NCBI GenBank assembly: GCA_965226755.1
Contig: CBDDDT010000003.1
Coordinates: 496,001-560,000 of the forward strand
Source of the DNA: Bog-113 sp965226755
Lineage (GTDB): Bacteria; Acidobacteriota; Terriglobia; Bryobacterales; Bryobacteraceae
Direction of reading: 5' to 3'
DNA length: 64,000 nt
The notes beneath the pieces are model-generated. The model made no database searches. It had not been told where the DNA came from and was given only the letters and a program-made list of their open reading frames with translations. Made by a program: the position numbers and the translations under genes. Positions 50,060 to 58,404 of the stretch are shown here, one piece after another; position 1 is the first letter of the stretch, and each line of letters opens with the position of its first letter.

Positions 50060-51869
50060 CTTCGCCGCGGACTTCGGCAATCTCCGCCGCGGCAATCTCC
50101 GCTACTTCCCCGTCGTCCCCGGCAAGCTGGAATTCGCCGCCGCCGTCCGCCGCGCTTTGCTCGACGAACGTCCCAAAATCGTCGCCGTCGAACTCCCGGT
50201 CACTTTGCAGAGCGCCTATCGCCGCGCCGTCGGCCGCTTGCCCGCGATGTCGGTCATCTTCTACGCCGATTCGGGCGAAGAGGACACGGCTATTTACGTT
50301 CCCGTTGAGCCGTCCGATCCTTTCGTCGAAGCCCTGCGGACCGCCCGCGAGATCGACGCCAGAATTGTCTTCCTCGACCCGGACGCGGGCGAACGGCCTC
50401 ACCTTCCCGATCAATACCCCGATACCTACGCCCTGCGGTCCATCACGATCGATCAGTACATCGAAGCTTACCGCCTGTTTCCGCAGCCGCGCTCCGAAGC
50501 CGTTGAGCGCCACGCCGGCGGCGTCGCCTGGAAGCTTCAAGGCGCCGATCCGCTCGCCAGCGTGCTGGTCGTGATTTCGCTCAACCTGCTCGATCCCGTG
50601 CTCGACGCCATGGAGCGCCCGCAGTCCCAGCCGGTGTCGCGCCGCCGCGCTTCCATTCAGGTCCTGAATCCTCATCCCGCGTCGCTCGCCGAGATCACGA
50701 CCGACTATCCCCGCTTGCAGGAACGCTATGAGGAATTCCGCGAATCCCTCGCCGACCCGAAACTGATCGACCGAATGCACGCCCAGACATTCGTGTTTCG
50801 CCAGGCCGAGGCGCTCTACTGGAAAAATGCGGGCGAGCGCGTCGCGCACTGGCAGCGGCGTTTGCTGGGCCGCTATACGCGCAACCTCGCCGTCGCCGGC
50901 CACGCCATCTCGGGCGGCCTGTTTGACCTCACCGTGGCCGCGCGTTCGATCGTGGATGATAACTACGGCTGGGAGGTTTGGGAAACCGGCGGCGCCTATC
51001 GCCACCAGTCGGAAACCGCGGATGTCCCCACCGCGTTCATCTCCGGCGACGAGGTATGGCTCGACACCAGGAAGATTCGCTTGCGCCGCAGAGTCCAAAG
51101 CGACAAGCGGCGCGTTCGCCCGCCCGGCCTCAAGAAGCGTGAAAAAGAGAAAGCCCCCGGCGAGTGGGCCAGCGAACTCAACGGGGAAAGCATCTGCTCC
51201 TATCCTCCTGAAGACTTGGTCATCGAAGGTTTCGGCCAGTTCCTCAAAAAGAAGGGCAAGAGCCTGCTCTCCGAAGAGCGCTCGCGCACCGAGCCTTTCA
51301 CGACTTCCATTCTCGACGGCATCGACCTGCGCGAGACCATTCGCAACTGGCACGAAGGCCGCGTTTACGTGCGCGAAACCCGCAAGGTGCAAGGCGAAGT
51401 CGGATCGGTCGTCGTCATCTTCGACGAAGATCGCGAGGGCCGCTACGAGTACATGACCACGTGGCTGGGAGAACACCAGAACGAGTCCGACATGGCCTTC
51501 TACTCGACCTTCCCCTTCGCCAACCTCGTCGGTCCCGGCATCGGCCGCGGCGAGTATGGCGGCTTTCTCATGAGCCTGCCCGCGCGGCGCATGCACAACG
51601 TCTGGCTGGATCCCGAATATGATTTCGCCGAGAACAAGCCCGAGCGCCTTCTCCTCGCCGCCATCGACTACTCCATTCAAAAATATGTGGTCTTCGTCGC
51701 CGCCAAACCGCCGCGTTCCGTCTTCCGCAATATCGCCGCGCGAATGGGCCGCACCATCATCTACATCCCCATCGGACAGCTCTCGCCGGTGGCCTTGAAG
51801 AAGATCCGCGTCGTCCATGTTCTCGACGGCCACGACAAGCGAACCATCGCTCGCGAGTATCTCTGGTGA
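50028..51869 (+). CDS. Uncharacterised MoxR-coupled protein
   Basis: A 613-residue soluble protein. The first 130 residues have the alternating strands and helices of a Rossmann-like or TIKI/ChaN-like domain (PKIVAVELPVTLQSAYRRA, ALRTAREIDARIVFLDPD). The middle is helical; residues 330-420 are charged (RLRRRVQSDKRRVRPPG). The C-terminal 200 residues contain VVVIFDEDREGRYEYMTTW and end in HVLDGHDKRTIAREYLW, with no known match. The 32-base overlap with the MoxR gene implies coupled synthesis and a likely complex. Similarity to TIKI/ChaN or EreA proteins is only my impression. Confidence 0.8.
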   Translation: MSGESVPSPNSFAADFGNLRRGNLRYFPVVPGKLEFAAAVRRALLDERPKIVAVELPVTLQSAYRRAVGRLPAMSVIFYADSGEEDTAIYVPVEPSDPFVEALRTAREIDARIVFLDPDAGERPHLPDQYPDTYALRSITIDQYIEAYRLFPQPRSEAVERHAGGVAWKLQGADPLASVLVVISLNLLDPVLDAMERPQSQPVSRRRASIQVLNPHPASLAEITTDYPRLQERYEEFRESLADPKLIDRMHAQTFVFRQAEALYWKNAGERVAHWQRRLLGRYTRNLAVAGHAISGGLFDLTVAARSIVDDNYGWEVWETGGAYRHQSETADVPTAFISGDEVWLDTRKIRLRRRVQSDKRRVRPPGLKKREKEKAPGEWASELNGESICSYPPEDLVIEGFGQFLKKKGKSLLSEERSRTEPFTTSILDGIDLRETIRNWHEGRVYVRETRKVQGEVGSVVVIFDEDREGRYEYMTTWLGEHQNESDMAFYSTFPFANLVGPGIGRGEYGGFLMSLPARRMHNVWLDPEYDFAENKPERLLLAAIDYSIQKYVVFVAAKPPRSVFRNIAARMGRTIIYIPIGQLSPVALKKIRVVHVLDGHDKRTIAREYLW

Positions 51870-51891
51870 GGCGCTCATCCGGCCCGCGCGC

Positions 51892-51919
51892 TTGACAAGC
51901 CGATGTCGCCAGCTAGAAT
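51892..51919 (+). promoter_or_regulatory. Promoter of the small zinc-ribbon gene
   Basis: TTGACA at 51892-51897 and TAGAAT at 51914-51919 are 16 bases apart. Transcription would begin near 51926, just before the ATG at 51936, giving an almost leaderless mRNA. Confidence 0.6.
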
Positions 51920-51935
51920 GAATCCTATCTGCGGT

Positions 51936-52076
51936 ATGCAACCCTTCTGCGACCACAAACGTACGGTAATTCTGGCGCGCCGTGACGGTGTTGATTATGT
52001 CGAGTGTCTCGACTGCCGCCAGGTTTTTGAAGCTGAGGATCTCGAACCGGTCGTCGTCGAAGAAGAAGACGAATAG
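51936..52076 (+). CDS. Small zinc-ribbon-like protein (46 residues)
   Basis: The frame encodes MQPFCDHKRTVILARRDG, then YVECLDCRQVFEAEDL and an acidic end. C-x-H and C-x2-C spaced by about 20 residues fit a one-zinc ribbon. ATGs at 51903 and 51918 are in frame but fall in or before the -10 box, so 51936 is preferred. It lies between the MoxR pair and serS, 36 bases before the latter. Confidence 0.65.
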   Translation: MQPFCDHKRTVILARRDGVDYVECLDCRQVFEAEDLEPVVVEEEDE

Positions 52077-52112
52077 CCGGCCCCCGGCCCAACCGCGCTA
52101 CCCTGGGTTTTC

Positions 52113-53396
52113 ATGCACGATCTGTCTGCGTTTCGCTCCGGCCTGGAGCGCATCAGCCAGCGTCTCGCGACGCGCGGCTTTGCCGTCCCTGTCGGCGAAT
52201 TCCGCGATCTCGACGCGCGCCGCCGCGCCGCCATTACGGAAGCGGAAGAACTGAAAGCGAAAAAAAACGAGGCCTCCGCGCGGATCGGCAAGCTGAAAAA
52301 ATCGGGCGAGGACACCACTAGCGCGCAAGCCGGCATCCGCGAAATGGGCGACCGCATCACCGCCCTTGATGATCAGGTGCGCGTTCTCGACGAACAGTTC
52401 CGCGACATGCTGGCCGGCATTCCCAATGTGCCGGACGCCTCCGTTCCGCTCGGCCATAGCGCCGACGACAACGTCGAAATCCGCAAGTCCGGCGCGCCCC
52501 GCCATTTCGACTTCGAGCCCAAGCCGCATTGGGACCTCGGTCTGGAACTGGGGATCCTCGATCTGGAGCGCGCGGCCAAAATCACCGGCGCGCGTTTCGC
52601 TCTCTACTGGGATCTCGGGGCGAAACTCGAGCGCGCGTTGATCAATTTCATGCTCGACCTCCATACGCGCGAGCATGGCTATACCGAAGTGCTTCCGCCA
52701 TTCCTGGTCAACTCCCAAAGCCTGTACGGCACCGGGAATCTGCCCAAGTTCGGCGAGGATCTCTTTAAGTGCGAAGGCACGGATCTTTGGCTCGCGCCCA
52801 CCGCGGAAGTTCCGGTCACCAATATCTTCCGCGATGAGACGCTCGACGCCGCCGCGCTTCCCATCAGCCTCTGCGCGTATACTCCCTGTTTTCGAAGCGA
52901 GGCCGGCTCTCACGGCCGGGATGTGCGCGGCATCATCCGCCAGCACCAGTTTCAAAAAGTGGAATTGGTGAAGTTCACGCGTCCCGATCAAAGCTACGCT
53001 GAGCACGATAAGCTGACCGGCCATGCGGAAGAGGTTCTCCGCCGGCTCGAACTGCCATTTCGGACAGTCCTGCTATGCACTGGGGATATGGGATTTTCAT
53101 CCGCAAAAACTTACGATATCGAGGTGTGGCTGCCCGGCCAGAACAACTTCAAAGAGATTTCTTCTTGCTCCAACTTTGAAGCGTTCCAGGCGCGCCGCGC
53201 GGGCATTCGCTGCAAGACCGGCAATAGTAAAGCCGAGTACGCGCACACGCTGAACGGAAGCGGATTGGCGATTGGACGAACGTGGGTCGCGATCGTGGAA
53301 AATTATCAGCAGAAAGATGGATCCGTGCTGATTCCCAAAGTGCTGCAACCCTACCTTAATGCGGAAAAGATCGAAAAAAAGGCCGTGCTGAAGTAG
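52113..53396 (+). CDS. serS: Seryl-tRNA synthetase
   Basis: A 427-residue class II synthetase. The N-terminal helical hairpin (about 30-105, EELKAKKNEASARIGKLKKS) grips the tRNA long arm. Motif 2 is FRSEAGSHGRDVRGIIRQHQ and motif 3 ends LNGSGLAIGRTWVAIVE. It charges tRNA-Ser (and tRNA-Sec, if present) with serine. Length is typical. The stop is 14 bases from the end of the convergent DUF4142 gene. Confidence 0.96.
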   Translation: MHDLSAFRSGLERISQRLATRGFAVPVGEFRDLDARRRAAITEAEELKAKKNEASARIGKLKKSGEDTTSAQAGIREMGDRITALDDQVRVLDEQFRDMLAGIPNVPDASVPLGHSADDNVEIRKSGAPRHFDFEPKPHWDLGLELGILDLERAAKITGARFALYWDLGAKLERALINFMLDLHTREHGYTEVLPPFLVNSQSLYGTGNLPKFGEDLFKCEGTDLWLAPTAEVPVTNIFRDETLDAAALPISLCAYTPCFRSEAGSHGRDVRGIIRQHQFQKVELVKFTRPDQSYAEHDKLTGHAEEVLRRLELPFRTVLLCTGDMGFSSAKTYDIEVWLPGQNNFKEISSCSNFEAFQARRAGIRCKTGNSKAEYAHTLNGSGLAIGRTWVAIVENYQQKDGSVLIPKVLQPYLNAEKIEKKAVLK

Positions 53397-53410
53397 CCAC
53401 GGCCGGCTCA

Positions 53411-53914
53411 CTACATCATCTTTTTGGTCTGGATGATCTTCAGGTGTTCCTGCAGCGTGGGCAGCGTCTGCGAGGCGAAAGCCTTCACGTCCGGATTCTT
53501 TCCGCTAGCCGCTTCCTTCTTAAAATCGGCCACGTCCTTCTTGTGGTCCATCACCATATCTCGGGTGTAAGCCGAATCAAAGGCCGCGCCGGAGAGTTTG
53601 GAAAACTTATCGTAAGTGGCCTGGTCCTTCGGCAGCAGAGCGGTCGGCAGCGTAATGCTGTCCTTCTGCGCCAGGTCTTTCAGTTGATCGTTGGCCTTGG
53701 TATGGTCATCGACCATCTTCTGTCCGAACTGCTTGACGAAGTCGCTGGACCCCTTGCTCTGCGCAAGCTGGCCGAGCTGTACTTCGAGCATTCCGCCGCT
53801 CGCGGCGTTGGTTACAAACATCTTATCGGCGGCGCTCATGTCGGCTGATTGAGCCCATGCACCCATGGAACAGCCCAGGAAGAGCGCGGCACAAAGTGGC
53901 AGAGTACGTTTCAT
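53411..53914 (-). CDS. DUF4142 exported ferritin-like protein
   Basis: A 167-residue protein with a signal peptide (KRTLPLCAALFLGCSMGAWA). The rest is the four-helix DUF4142 pattern: DKMFVTNAASGGMLEVQLGQ, then FGQKMVDDHTKANDQLKDLA and FDSAYTRDMVMDHKKDVADF, ending QTLPTLQEHLKII. Family members are periplasmic and their role is unknown; regularly placed His and Glu suggest possible metal binding. Confidence 0.92.
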   Translation of the reverse strand: MKRTLPLCAALFLGCSMGAWAQSADMSAADKMFVTNAASGGMLEVQLGQLAQSKGSSDFVKQFGQKMVDDHTKANDQLKDLAQKDSITLPTALLPKDQATYDKFSKLSGAAFDSAYTRDMVMDHKKDVADFKKEAASGKNPDVKAFASQTLPTLQEHLKIIQTKKMM

Positions 53915-54012
53915 TTGTGGATCTTATCCTCGTCCAGAGGCGATGCAATCGCGGGACCTACATAGCGTTAAAAACAGATTTCCCGTGACCTTCCGTACTG
54001 CTCGGAAACGCG

Positions 54013-55275
54013 TTAATCGTAGCTTCCTTCCAGAAACCAGCGGCTGGTTCGATGGTCGAAGAAGATGCGGAGAAGCGCGCCGGTAGAGAGCGCCACATCC
54101 CATTCGTCACGATCCCAGGCATCGGCCGACCACCAATCTCCGGATGTGCGCCACGGTCCGGAATAGCTGGTGACCACGCCGTGAATGGAAAGCGATTGGA
54201 CGCGTTCGGGACGGCCGCCGGTAAGCTGCACCTGGGCCGGGCGCGGCGGCCGAAAACGCCGCATAGCCGCGCTCGTTGCGGGATGCGGGCCGGCTTCCGG
54301 CAGGGGCTCGACCGCGCTCCCGAATGGCGCCATGCGGAACGCGTCGGGACGGTGCGTGTCTTCCAACCGCGGCGTGCCCGCATTGCCGGCGCCCACAAAG
54401 ACCGCAATGCGGGCGATGGCCAGCTCCATCTTCTCCGGCTCCGGAGAAACGGGTTGAAACAACCCATGCTGCTGAACGCGCGGCCTTACCGGCTCCGCTT
54501 CTAAAGAGATTTTGATGACGGGCGCGACCGGCGGCTGCCCTTGCAGATCAAGTTGCAGAAGCTTCAGCAACGCCAGCGGATCAAGCATCGGCGTGGGAAA
54601 GCGCAGCGTGCTGGCGTGAACGGCCTGCGTATCCAGCGTAAGGCGCAGGCGGATTTCCGTGGTCGCCAGCGAAGCTTCCTTTAAACGGCCGCAAATTCCG
54701 CGCAGCATGCGGGAAAGCAGAAACGAAAGCGGCTCCAACAATTCGACCGAATCTTCCAGCTCCAGCTCTTCGGCGAAGCGCAACGGATCTCGCGCGGAAT
54801 TGAGCAGCCGGTCCCATTCGCCGCGGGCCAGCTGCCACAAACGCACCCCTTCATTTCCCAGACGGGCGGTGACTCCCAACGGCGGCAGCGCGGCAAGTTC
54901 GCCAAAAGTGCGGATCCCCCACTGGTCAAACGTTTCGGCGATCTCCGGGGGCGCCTGCAGCAGGTTAATGGGCAAGCCGGCCAGCACCCGCGCTTCTTCC
55001 CCTCGCGGGATCACGGTTATCCCTGGAAGACCTCGCGCCGCGTACAAGGCGGAGTCAGGATTGGAGGCCATGCCGATGCCAGCGGGAATCCCCACTTGCG
55101 CGGCGATGCGGATGGCGATTTCCTGGGGAGGACCGAAGAGCTTTTCGAGCCCGGTGACATCGAACACCGCCGCATCCGGGGGAAGTTCCTCCACATGCGG
55201 CGAAAAAAATCGCGCGCATTCACTCAACAGGAGCAGATTGCCCGGCGCATGAAGCCCTGCAAAAACGTTCTTCAC
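54013..55275 (-). CDS. ImuB-like Y-family DNA polymerase homologue
   Basis: A 420-residue protein of the Y-family type. It opens at a point equivalent to the middle of the palm domain (SECARFFSPHVEELPPDAAV, then VFDVTGLEKLFGPP), and continues with the helix-hairpin-helix thumb (FDQWGIRTFGELAALPPLGV) and little-finger region. The first palm strand with the catalytic Asp of Pol IV is missing, as in ImuB proteins, which do not polymerise but link to DnaE2 and the clamp. GTG 55275 follows GGCGGA; an in-frame ATG at 55305 overlaps imuA. No dnaE2 or lexA is in the window. Confidence 0.8.
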   Translation of the reverse strand: MKNVFAGLHAPGNLLLLSECARFFSPHVEELPPDAAVFDVTGLEKLFGPPQEIAIRIAAQVGIPAGIGMASNPDSALYAARGLPGITVIPRGEEARVLAGLPINLLQAPPEIAETFDQWGIRTFGELAALPPLGVTARLGNEGVRLWQLARGEWDRLLNSARDPLRFAEELELEDSVELLEPLSFLLSRMLRGICGRLKEASLATTEIRLRLTLDTQAVHASTLRFPTPMLDPLALLKLLQLDLQGQPPVAPVIKISLEAEPVRPRVQQHGLFQPVSPEPEKMELAIARIAVFVGAGNAGTPRLEDTHRPDAFRMAPFGSAVEPLPEAGPHPATSAAMRRFRPPRPAQVQLTGGRPERVQSLSIHGVVTSYSGPWRTSGDWWSADAWDRDEWDVALSTGALLRIFFDHRTSRWFLEGSYD

Positions 55276-55283
55276 ATTTCCGC

Positions 55284-55970
55284 CTAGGCGAGAGAATCGA
55301 CACACTCCGCCGCAAACCCGGCGCGCCGCGCGAGTTGATGCTTGCGGGTTTCAGCCTCGAACGCGATGGAGCGCAGCAGATGCCCCGACCATGTCGAACC
55401 GGTCCGCCGCATTTCCAATTGCAGCTGCGAACAGGAGCGCGCGTTAAATTGGCGGCCAAGAACAACCAGCGCGGCGGAAGTCTTTTCCACCGCATGCCGA
55501 AGCCGGAACCAGGAAGCCAGGGAAATGCGCCGCGCCGTGAGCAGATCCGCGTCGGCCAGGTCGAACACAATCAGTCCGAAGCCTCCCGCATGCACCATGC
55601 GGTCCGCGGCGTTGAGGGCATGTTCCGCATGGCCGCCGCAGCGGATCCAGAGCAGCCGGGAAAGATCCGCGCCCACCCGGGTCGCGGCCGCCGGGTCGAA
55701 GGCGTCATGCGTATCGACCAGAGCGCAGTACTCTCCGCGGCGCGTGGCCTGAGCGAGCAGAGAGATCAGCAGCGTGGTGCGTCCGGAAGACGCCTCGCCG
55801 GCGATCTCCGTCATATTTCCCCGGGGAACGCCCCCTTGCGCGAGAGCGTCGATAGCCGCGATGCCCGTCGCCAGCACGGCGGGCGCCGTCCGCTCGACAA
55901 TTGTGAGCGGCAGATCGAAGCGCGGGAGTGCGGCCTGAACTTGCGAGCGGAGCAGGGCAGCGGCAGACAT
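55284..55970 (-). CDS. ImuA/RecA-like mutagenesis accessory protein
   Basis: A 228-residue RecA-fold protein. The P-loop position reads EIAGEASSGRTTLLISLLAQ, with an Arg where Lys is usual, and a Walker B-like strand GGFGLIVFDLADAD follows. This and the adjacent ImuB-like gene identify it as the ImuA/SulA-like partner of the mutasome. The altered P-loop suggests weak or no ATPase. It precedes imuB by 8 bases. Confidence 0.82.
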   Translation of the reverse strand: MSAAALLRSQVQAALPRFDLPLTIVERTAPAVLATGIAAIDALAQGGVPRGNMTEIAGEASSGRTTLLISLLAQATRRGEYCALVDTHDAFDPAAATRVGADLSRLLWIRCGGHAEHALNAADRMVHAGGFGLIVFDLADADLLTARRISLASWFRLRHAVEKTSAALVVLGRQFNARSCSQLQLEMRRTGSTWSGHLLRSIAFEAETRKHQLARRAGFAAECVDSLA

Positions 55971-56032
55971 ATTTCGCCTTTCATTCGCCTACACCCTACT
56001 TTTGCAGAAACCGCGATTCAGGTCAAGACAAT

Positions 56033-57334
56033 CTACTTCCCGGTCCGGCTCACGCGCCAGATCGATTTAGAGCCGTCGTCGCTCACCATCAACGATCCAT
56101 CCGGCGCCACCGCCACGCCCACGGGCCGTCCCCAGACATCCCCTTCCGGCGTCACGAATCCTGTCACAAAATCTTCGTACTCCCCGGTGGCTTTGCCATC
56201 CTTCACGGGAACCCGGATGACCTCATACCCGGCCCGCTCGGCTTTGTTCCACGACCCGTGTTCGGCGGCGAAGATGTCCCCCTTATAGTCGCTTCCGAAC
56301 TGCGAAGCTTCGTAAAACGTCAATTGCAGAGAAGCATTATGCGGCTGGAGCAGAACATCCGGAACCAGCACTTTTCCCTTCAACTCGGGGTGCGCGCCTT
56401 CCAGACGCGGATCCTGATTGCTGCCCATGTAGTACCACGGCCAGCCATAAAATCCCCCGTCCTGCACGTGCGTGATGTAGTCCGGGACGAGGTTGTCGCC
56501 GAGCGCATCGCGTTCGTTCACGGAACACCAGAGTTCCCCCGTTTCGGGCTGGATCGCGATTCCAACCGGGTTCCTAATGCCCGCGCCGTAGACCTTCACG
56601 AACTTGCCTTCGGGCGTGTATTCCAGAATATTCGCCCGGTGAAACTCCGAAGGGTGGGTATCCGGATCGTCGATGTTGGAACCCGACCCCACGGAAACGA
56701 ACATATTTTTGCCGTCGGGAGAAAAGGCAAGATCCCGCGTGGAGTGTCCGCCGGTGGGGATGCCCGTAATGAGGGTCTCGGACGGACCGCTCGCCTGGAG
56801 ATCGCCATTCTTATAAGGAAAACGGACGACCGAATTGATGTTGGCGATGTACACGTATTGCGGGTTCGGACCGGGAGGATAGAACGCGATTCCGAAAGGG
56901 TCATGCAAGCCCGTCGCGAACGTGGACGTCTGCTTCGGTTTGCTGTCGCCGGTGATCCCGCGGAACAGGAGGATTTCGCCGAGATGCGTCTCGGCCAGGA
57001 ACAAATCTCCATTCGGAGCCGTCCGCAGTTCACGCGGGTTGTCGAGCCCGTTGGCGAACAGCTGCACCTGGAAGCCGCCGGGAGCTTTGGGCCAGGCGTC
57101 GGCCGGCTTGGCCACGACCTTCGGCCCGTTTCCCGCGGATTTGGTCGCGTACGGCTTTGGGAGATCCGCGACGGTGATCTTGCGCACCACGCCCGGAGCT
57201 TCTGTTTTATAACTCGTGAAAGCATCCTGGCCCGTCAGAACGGGTCCGCTAACCGCGCCAAACGCGGTCGCCGCGCCTGTCGCCAGCAAGACTCCACACG
57301 CCGTTAAACCGGACTTGCGAAATTTTCTACTCAT
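56033..57334 (-). CDS. Sorbosone dehydrogenase-type beta-propeller oxidoreductase
   Basis: A 433-residue exported protein with a signal peptide (about residues 1-26). It is a six-bladed PQQ-type propeller as in the glucose/L-sorbosone dehydrogenases: ELRTAPNGDLFLAETHLGEI, then GLHDPFGIAFYP, STRDLAFSPDG, GIRNPVGIAIQPETGELW and FYGWPWYYMG. It may oxidise sugars or aldehydes in the periplasm. No PQQ synthesis gene or cytochrome is adjacent. Family membership is clear, substrate is not. Confidence 0.88.
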   Translation of the reverse strand: MSRKFRKSGLTACGVLLATGAATAFGAVSGPVLTGQDAFTSYKTEAPGVVRKITVADLPKPYATKSAGNGPKVVAKPADAWPKAPGGFQVQLFANGLDNPRELRTAPNGDLFLAETHLGEILLFRGITGDSKPKQTSTFATGLHDPFGIAFYPPGPNPQYVYIANINSVVRFPYKNGDLQASGPSETLITGIPTGGHSTRDLAFSPDGKNMFVSVGSGSNIDDPDTHPSEFHRANILEYTPEGKFVKVYGAGIRNPVGIAIQPETGELWCSVNERDALGDNLVPDYITHVQDGGFYGWPWYYMGSNQDPRLEGAHPELKGKVLVPDVLLQPHNASLQLTFYEASQFGSDYKGDIFAAEHGSWNKAERAGYEVIRVPVKDGKATGEYEDFVTGFVTPEGDVWGRPVGVAVAPDGSLMVSDDGSKSIWRVSRTGK

Positions 57335-57356
57335 ATCGTTCTCACTAAGAATTCAA

Positions 57357-57605
57357 TCAGTTCTCTTTCGACTTCAGGCGATCGTTGTTTTCGGAGATGA
57401 AAGTCTTGATGTCCTCCGCCAATCCGAGAAGTTTTTGCCACTGTTCCTTATAGAGAGTGACGGGAAACCGTCCCAATCCATAGACCGACACAGCGCCTTT
57501 CTCACTCACCTTCATCGAAACAGGACTGCCGCGATGCCGCTGCTTCAGCGCCTCGTTCTCCGCTTTGAGGCGGTCCAGTTCTGCCTTAAGATCTTCGTCT
57601 GCCAT
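57357..57605 (-). CDS. Uncharacterised small protein with coiled coil
   Basis: An 82-residue protein beginning MADEDLKAELDRLKAENEAL, a leucine-heptad helix, followed by a beta-like segment (VSEKGAVSVYGLGRFPVTLY) and a C-terminal helix (WQKLLGLAEDIKTFI). The second part matches small conserved proteins of unknown role whose core reads KGAVSVYGLGRFPVTLY. ATG 57605 starts at the coiled coil; the frame upstream runs antisense inside xthA. It lies 22 bases downstream of xthA. Confidence 0.75.
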   Translation of the reverse strand: MADEDLKAELDRLKAENEALKQRHRGSPVSMKVSEKGAVSVYGLGRFPVTLYKEQWQKLLGLAEDIKTFISENNDRLKSKEN

Positions 57606-57627
57606 AAAACCATTTTCCTCCGTGCTA

Positions 57628-58404
57628 TCAAGAACCCAAATCAAAGCTCGCCCAGACCACGGTGTGGTCGGACGCGGCCGGCGCCTGCCGCGGAACCAGA
57701 TCCACATCCACCTCAAGGCAGCGCGCGGCCAGCGGCGCGGTGGCCAGAATATGATCGATCCGCCAGCCCCAGTTATTCCCGAACGCGTTCCGGAAGTAGT
57801 CCCAATAGGTATATTGGACGCGCTCCGGGTGGAGTTTCCGGAAGACGTCGGTGAAACCCCAGGCCACTGTTTCCTTGTACAGGTTCCGCGCGTCGATGTG
57901 GAAGTCCACATCGTTCAGGCGTCGATCCGGATGGTAGACGTCGATGGGCTCCGGGGCGACGTTCAGATCGCCCAGCCAGATCGCCGGCTTGGCGGGATCC
58001 AGATGCTCCTGAAAGTAACGGCGCAGCCTGCGGAACCACTCCAGCTTGAACACGTATTTTTCGGACGTGATCGAGTCACCTTGCGGGACATAGGTGTTAA
58101 TCACCGGAATTCCGTCGACCACGACCTGGAGGATCCGGACGTCTTCGTTCTCCGGCCCCCGGTGCAATCCGTGGATCACCGCGTCGGGTTCCCCGCGGGT
58201 CAGCGTCGCCACTCCGTTATAACCTTTCATTCCACGGAAGGCGGAATAATAACCAGCATCCTGCAGAGCCGCGGCGGGGAAGTCCTGATCCTGCACCTTG
58301 GTCTCCTGCAGGCAGAGAACGTCCGGTTCATGGCGCGCCAGCCAATCCAGCACCAGCGGCAGTCTCTTGCGGATCGAATTGACGTTATACGTGGCGATCT
58401 TCAT
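57628..58404 (-). CDS. xthA: Exodeoxyribonuclease III
   Basis: A 258-residue AP endonuclease/exonuclease. Motifs in order: KIATYNVNSIRKRL at the start, LCLQETKVQD (metal Glu), WLGDLNVAPEPIDV (Asp/Asn), WRIDHILAT and the final SDHTVVWASF (catalytic His). It cuts DNA at abasic sites in base excision repair. ATG 58404 gives the usual start; ATG 58416 adds four residues. Its 5' end overlaps the mechanosensitive channel gene by 20 bases. Confidence 0.95.
   Translation of the reverse strand: MKIATYNVNSIRKRLPLVLDWLARHEPDVLCLQETKVQDQDFPAAALQDAGYYSAFRGMKGYNGVATLTRGEPDAVIHGLHRGPENEDVRILQVVVDGIPVINTYVPQGDSITSEKYVFKLEWFRRLRRYFQEHLDPAKPAIWLGDLNVAPEPIDVYHPDRRLNDVDFHIDARNLYKETVAWGFTDVFRKLHPERVQYTYWDYFRNAFGNNWGWRIDHILATAPLAARCLEVDVDLVPRQAPAASDHTVVWASFDLGS

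Noticed and set aside
50049..51956. Minus-strand frame of 635 codons
   Set aside because: Antisense to the MoxR-coupled gene, which has a coupled start and balanced composition.
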